From: a virus
Virus record (IMG/VR): IMGVR_UViG_3300006921_000011
Location: 1 to 64,000 of that record
DNA: 64,000 nucleotides
Direction: 5' to 3' (one strand)
Shown: positions 62,681-64,000 of the stretch, piece by piece
How the letters are laid out: every line of letters begins with the position of its first letter
How positions within the stretch are numbered: the first letter of the stretch is position 1
Notes under the pieces: generated by a model
Databases searched by the model: none
What the model was told of the DNA's origin: nothing
Seen by the model: the letters and a program-made list of their open reading frames with translations, nothing else
Translations under genes and position numbers: made by a program

Positions 62681-63733
62681 ATGAAAGACGGTTGGGTTGA
62701 GATTTCACCGGAAGAAACAAATTTAGGTATACTAGATGTAGGTGAAAAACACTATAGAAAAAAAGTTGCATTAATAACAGGAATAAATGGTCAAGATGGT
62801 TCATATCTTGCGGAATTATTGCTTGATAAAGGTTATGAAGTGTGGGGTATCCTTAAAAGGAATTCAGTATCCGAAAATCAAACATCTAGAATTCCTGATG
62901 ATGTATTTAAAAGAATAAATTTAGAATATGGGGATATGTTAGATATGCCTTCATTACTTAAGGTTCTGCAGAAATCAAATCCTGATGAGATTTATAATTT
63001 AGCAGCACAATCACATGTTAGGATATCATTCGACCAACCGGTATATACCACACACTCTATCGCGACAGGAACCTTAAATCTACTAGAGTCGATAAAAACT
63101 ATTTGTCCAAAAGCCAAAATGTACCAAGCTAGTAGTTCTGAAATGTTTGGTAATAATATAGATGAAGATGGTTACCAAAGAGAAACAACTCCAATGGACC
63201 CAGTATCTCCATATGGGTGTGCAAAAGTATACGCTTATAATTTATGTAGAAATTATAGAAATTCTTATGGAATGTTTATATCTAATGGCATTCTATTTAA
63301 TCATGAATCCCCTAGAAGAGGAAGTAATTTTGTAACTGGTAAGGTAGCAAAAGAAGTTGCTAAAATAAAACTTGGTTTGTCAGACAAATTAAGTTTAGGT
63401 AATTTAGAAGCTAGTAGAGACTGGGGACACGCTAAAGATTATGTGGAGGTTATGTGGTTAATGTTACAACAACCAAAAGCCGATGACTATGTGTGTTCAA
63501 CTGGGATTTCCCACACAGTACAAGACCTTGTAGAACACGTATTCAATAAGGTTGAGTTGAACTGGGAGGACTATGTAACAACTAACGAAAAATATTATAG
63601 ACCTGAAGAATTAAAACATTTAAAAGGTGATTGTACAAAAATAAAAAATAATTTAAACTGGAACCCTACCTATACTTTCGAATCTATGATGGATGAGATG
63701 GTAGACTACTGGTTAGATAAACTATCTAAATAA
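62681..63733 (+). CDS. gmd: GDP-mannose 4,6-dehydratase
   Basis: A 350-residue enzyme forming GDP-4-keto-6-deoxymannose, the common precursor of GDP-fucose, GDP-colitose and GDP-perosamine. ALITGINGQDGSYLAELL starts at residue 30, QASSSEMFG and SPYGCAKVYAYN carry the catalytic Ser-Glu and Y-x-x-x-K, and LFNHESPRRG is diagnostic. The first 25 residues (MKDGWVEISPEETNLGIL) are an extension that standard Gmd lacks. It begins 1 base after the ColD-like gene. Confidence 0.95.
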   Translation: MKDGWVEISPEETNLGILDVGEKHYRKKVALITGINGQDGSYLAELLLDKGYEVWGILKRNSVSENQTSRIPDDVFKRINLEYGDMLDMPSLLKVLQKSNPDEIYNLAAQSHVRISFDQPVYTTHSIATGTLNLLESIKTICPKAKMYQASSSEMFGNNIDEDGYQRETTPMDPVSPYGCAKVYAYNLCRNYRNSYGMFISNGILFNHESPRRGSNFVTGKVAKEVAKIKLGLSDKLSLGNLEASRDWGHAKDYVEVMWLMLQQPKADDYVCSTGISHTVQDLVEHVFNKVELNWEDYVTTNEKYYRPEELKHLKGDCTKIKNNLNWNPTYTFESMMDEMVDYWLDKLSK

Positions 63734-63734
63734 A

Positions 63735-64000
63735 ATGAAAAGATTAATTACTGGTGGAAGTGGTCTTGTTGGTTGTACTATAGATGCAGAAATAAAGTTA
63801 GGCTCTAAGGATGGGGATTTAAGAAATTGGTCTGAGGTTTTACAAGTTTTTGACACTCACAAACCAACCCATGTTATTCATGCCGCAGCTAGAGTAGGTG
63901 GTGTAGGTGGAAATATAAAAGCTAAAGGAGAATTTTTTACTGATAATATACTAATGAATACTCACGTATTAGAAGCTTGTCGAATACATAATGTAAAAAA
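63735..64000 (+). CDS. GDP-L-fucose synthase-like protein, N-terminal part, cut by window end
   Basis: 88 complete codons. RLITGGSGLVGC is the NAD(P) loop, and the segment HVIHAAARVGGVGGNI followed by FFTDNILMNTHVLEAC is the signature of GDP-fucose synthase (Fcl/WcaG). ColC, which completes colitose, belongs to the same family and cannot be told apart from the N-terminus alone. Start ATG 1 base after the gmd stop. Confidence 0.85.
   Translation, partial: MKRLITGGSGLVGCTIDAEIKLGSKDGDLRNWSEVLQVFDTHKPTHVIHAAARVGGVGGNIKAKGEFFTDNILMNTHVLEACRIHNVK

Noticed and set aside
46870-64000. Host chromosome segment or prophage flank for the sugar genes
   Set aside because: The region contains phage genes (dUTPase, exonuclease, small phage proteins) with the same codon and leader style, runs on from phage genes without a break, and no integrase or attachment repeat is visible.
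1-64000. tRNA genes, CRISPR arrays, insertion sequences
   Set aside because: No cloverleaf with a T-loop sequence, no regularly spaced repeats and no transposase were noticed on reading; a tRNA scan would be needed to exclude a degenerate tRNA.

Overview
The window is a contiguous, gene-dense, AT-rich stretch of a contractile-tailed (T4-like, myovirus) bacteriophage genome. The evidence is a T4-type replication set (UvsX-like recombinase, gp32-like single-strand binding protein, RNase H-like 5' exonuclease, start of a gp41-like helicase, family B DNA polymerase) together with tail sheath, tail tube, tape measure, baseplate, neck and fibre genes. No integrase, tRNA gene, CRISPR array or insertion sequence was seen, and no gap without a gene exceeds about 210 bases. 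The host is probably a Bacteroidota (flavobacterial) cell: two divergent promoters near 25.8 kb match the TTTG-N19/20-TAnnTTTG consensus of that phylum, many genes start after A-rich leaders without a Shine-Dalgarno sequence, and the gp32-like protein ends like a bacterial SSB (DSDLPF).

Layout. 1-3.6 kb (minus): replication and recombination operon, closed off upstream by a terminator at 3.72 kb. 3.8-20.7 kb (minus): virion genes, including a 2175-residue baseplate or hub protein ending in a T7-lysozyme-like amidase, a gp53-like wedge protein, a 1673-residue protein with an OmpA-like domain, the tape measure, a chaperone pair apparently joined by a +1 frameshift, and the tail tube. 20.8-25.3 kb: two divergent operons of enzymes (HAD phosphatase, nucleoside deoxyribosyltransferase-like protein, deoxyribose-phosphate aldolase; then a basic Cys-rich protein, Mn-type superoxide dismutase and a P-loop kinase). 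Each begins with a short amphipathic helix followed by [I/L]-x-E, the hallmark of T4 capsid-targeting peptides cut by the prohead protease. 25.3-26.2 kb: two small genes read from host-type promoters. 26.2-32.9 kb (minus): acidic EF-hand-like protein, giant sheath and connector proteins. 32.9-36.7 kb (plus): SNF2 helicase, neck protein and an S74-chaperone fibre protein. 36.7-44.2 kb (minus): DNA polymerase and the fibre module. 44.2-46.8 kb (plus): five poorly known genes, one a WYL-domain protein with a capsid-targeting-like N-terminus. 46.9-64 kb (plus): a long sugar operon interrupted by nucleotide-metabolism genes (dUTPase, 3'-5' exonuclease, a short CDGSH iron-sulfur protein).

How it works together. 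The sugar locus encodes GDP-mannose 4,6-dehydratase, a GDP-fucose-synthase-like protein (cut by the window end), a ColD-like dehydratase, a second aminotransferase, GT2, GT4, GT10, GT11 and GT25 transferases, two sulfotransferase domains and two methyltransferases. This could build a fucosylated, sulfated, methylated glycan on the virion or on the infected cell. The enzyme island suggests that the phage packages metabolic and redox enzymes in its head and delivers them with the DNA. Late genes share an ATATTTAT element upstream of operon starts, a candidate late promoter. The capsid genes and prohead protease are not in this window.
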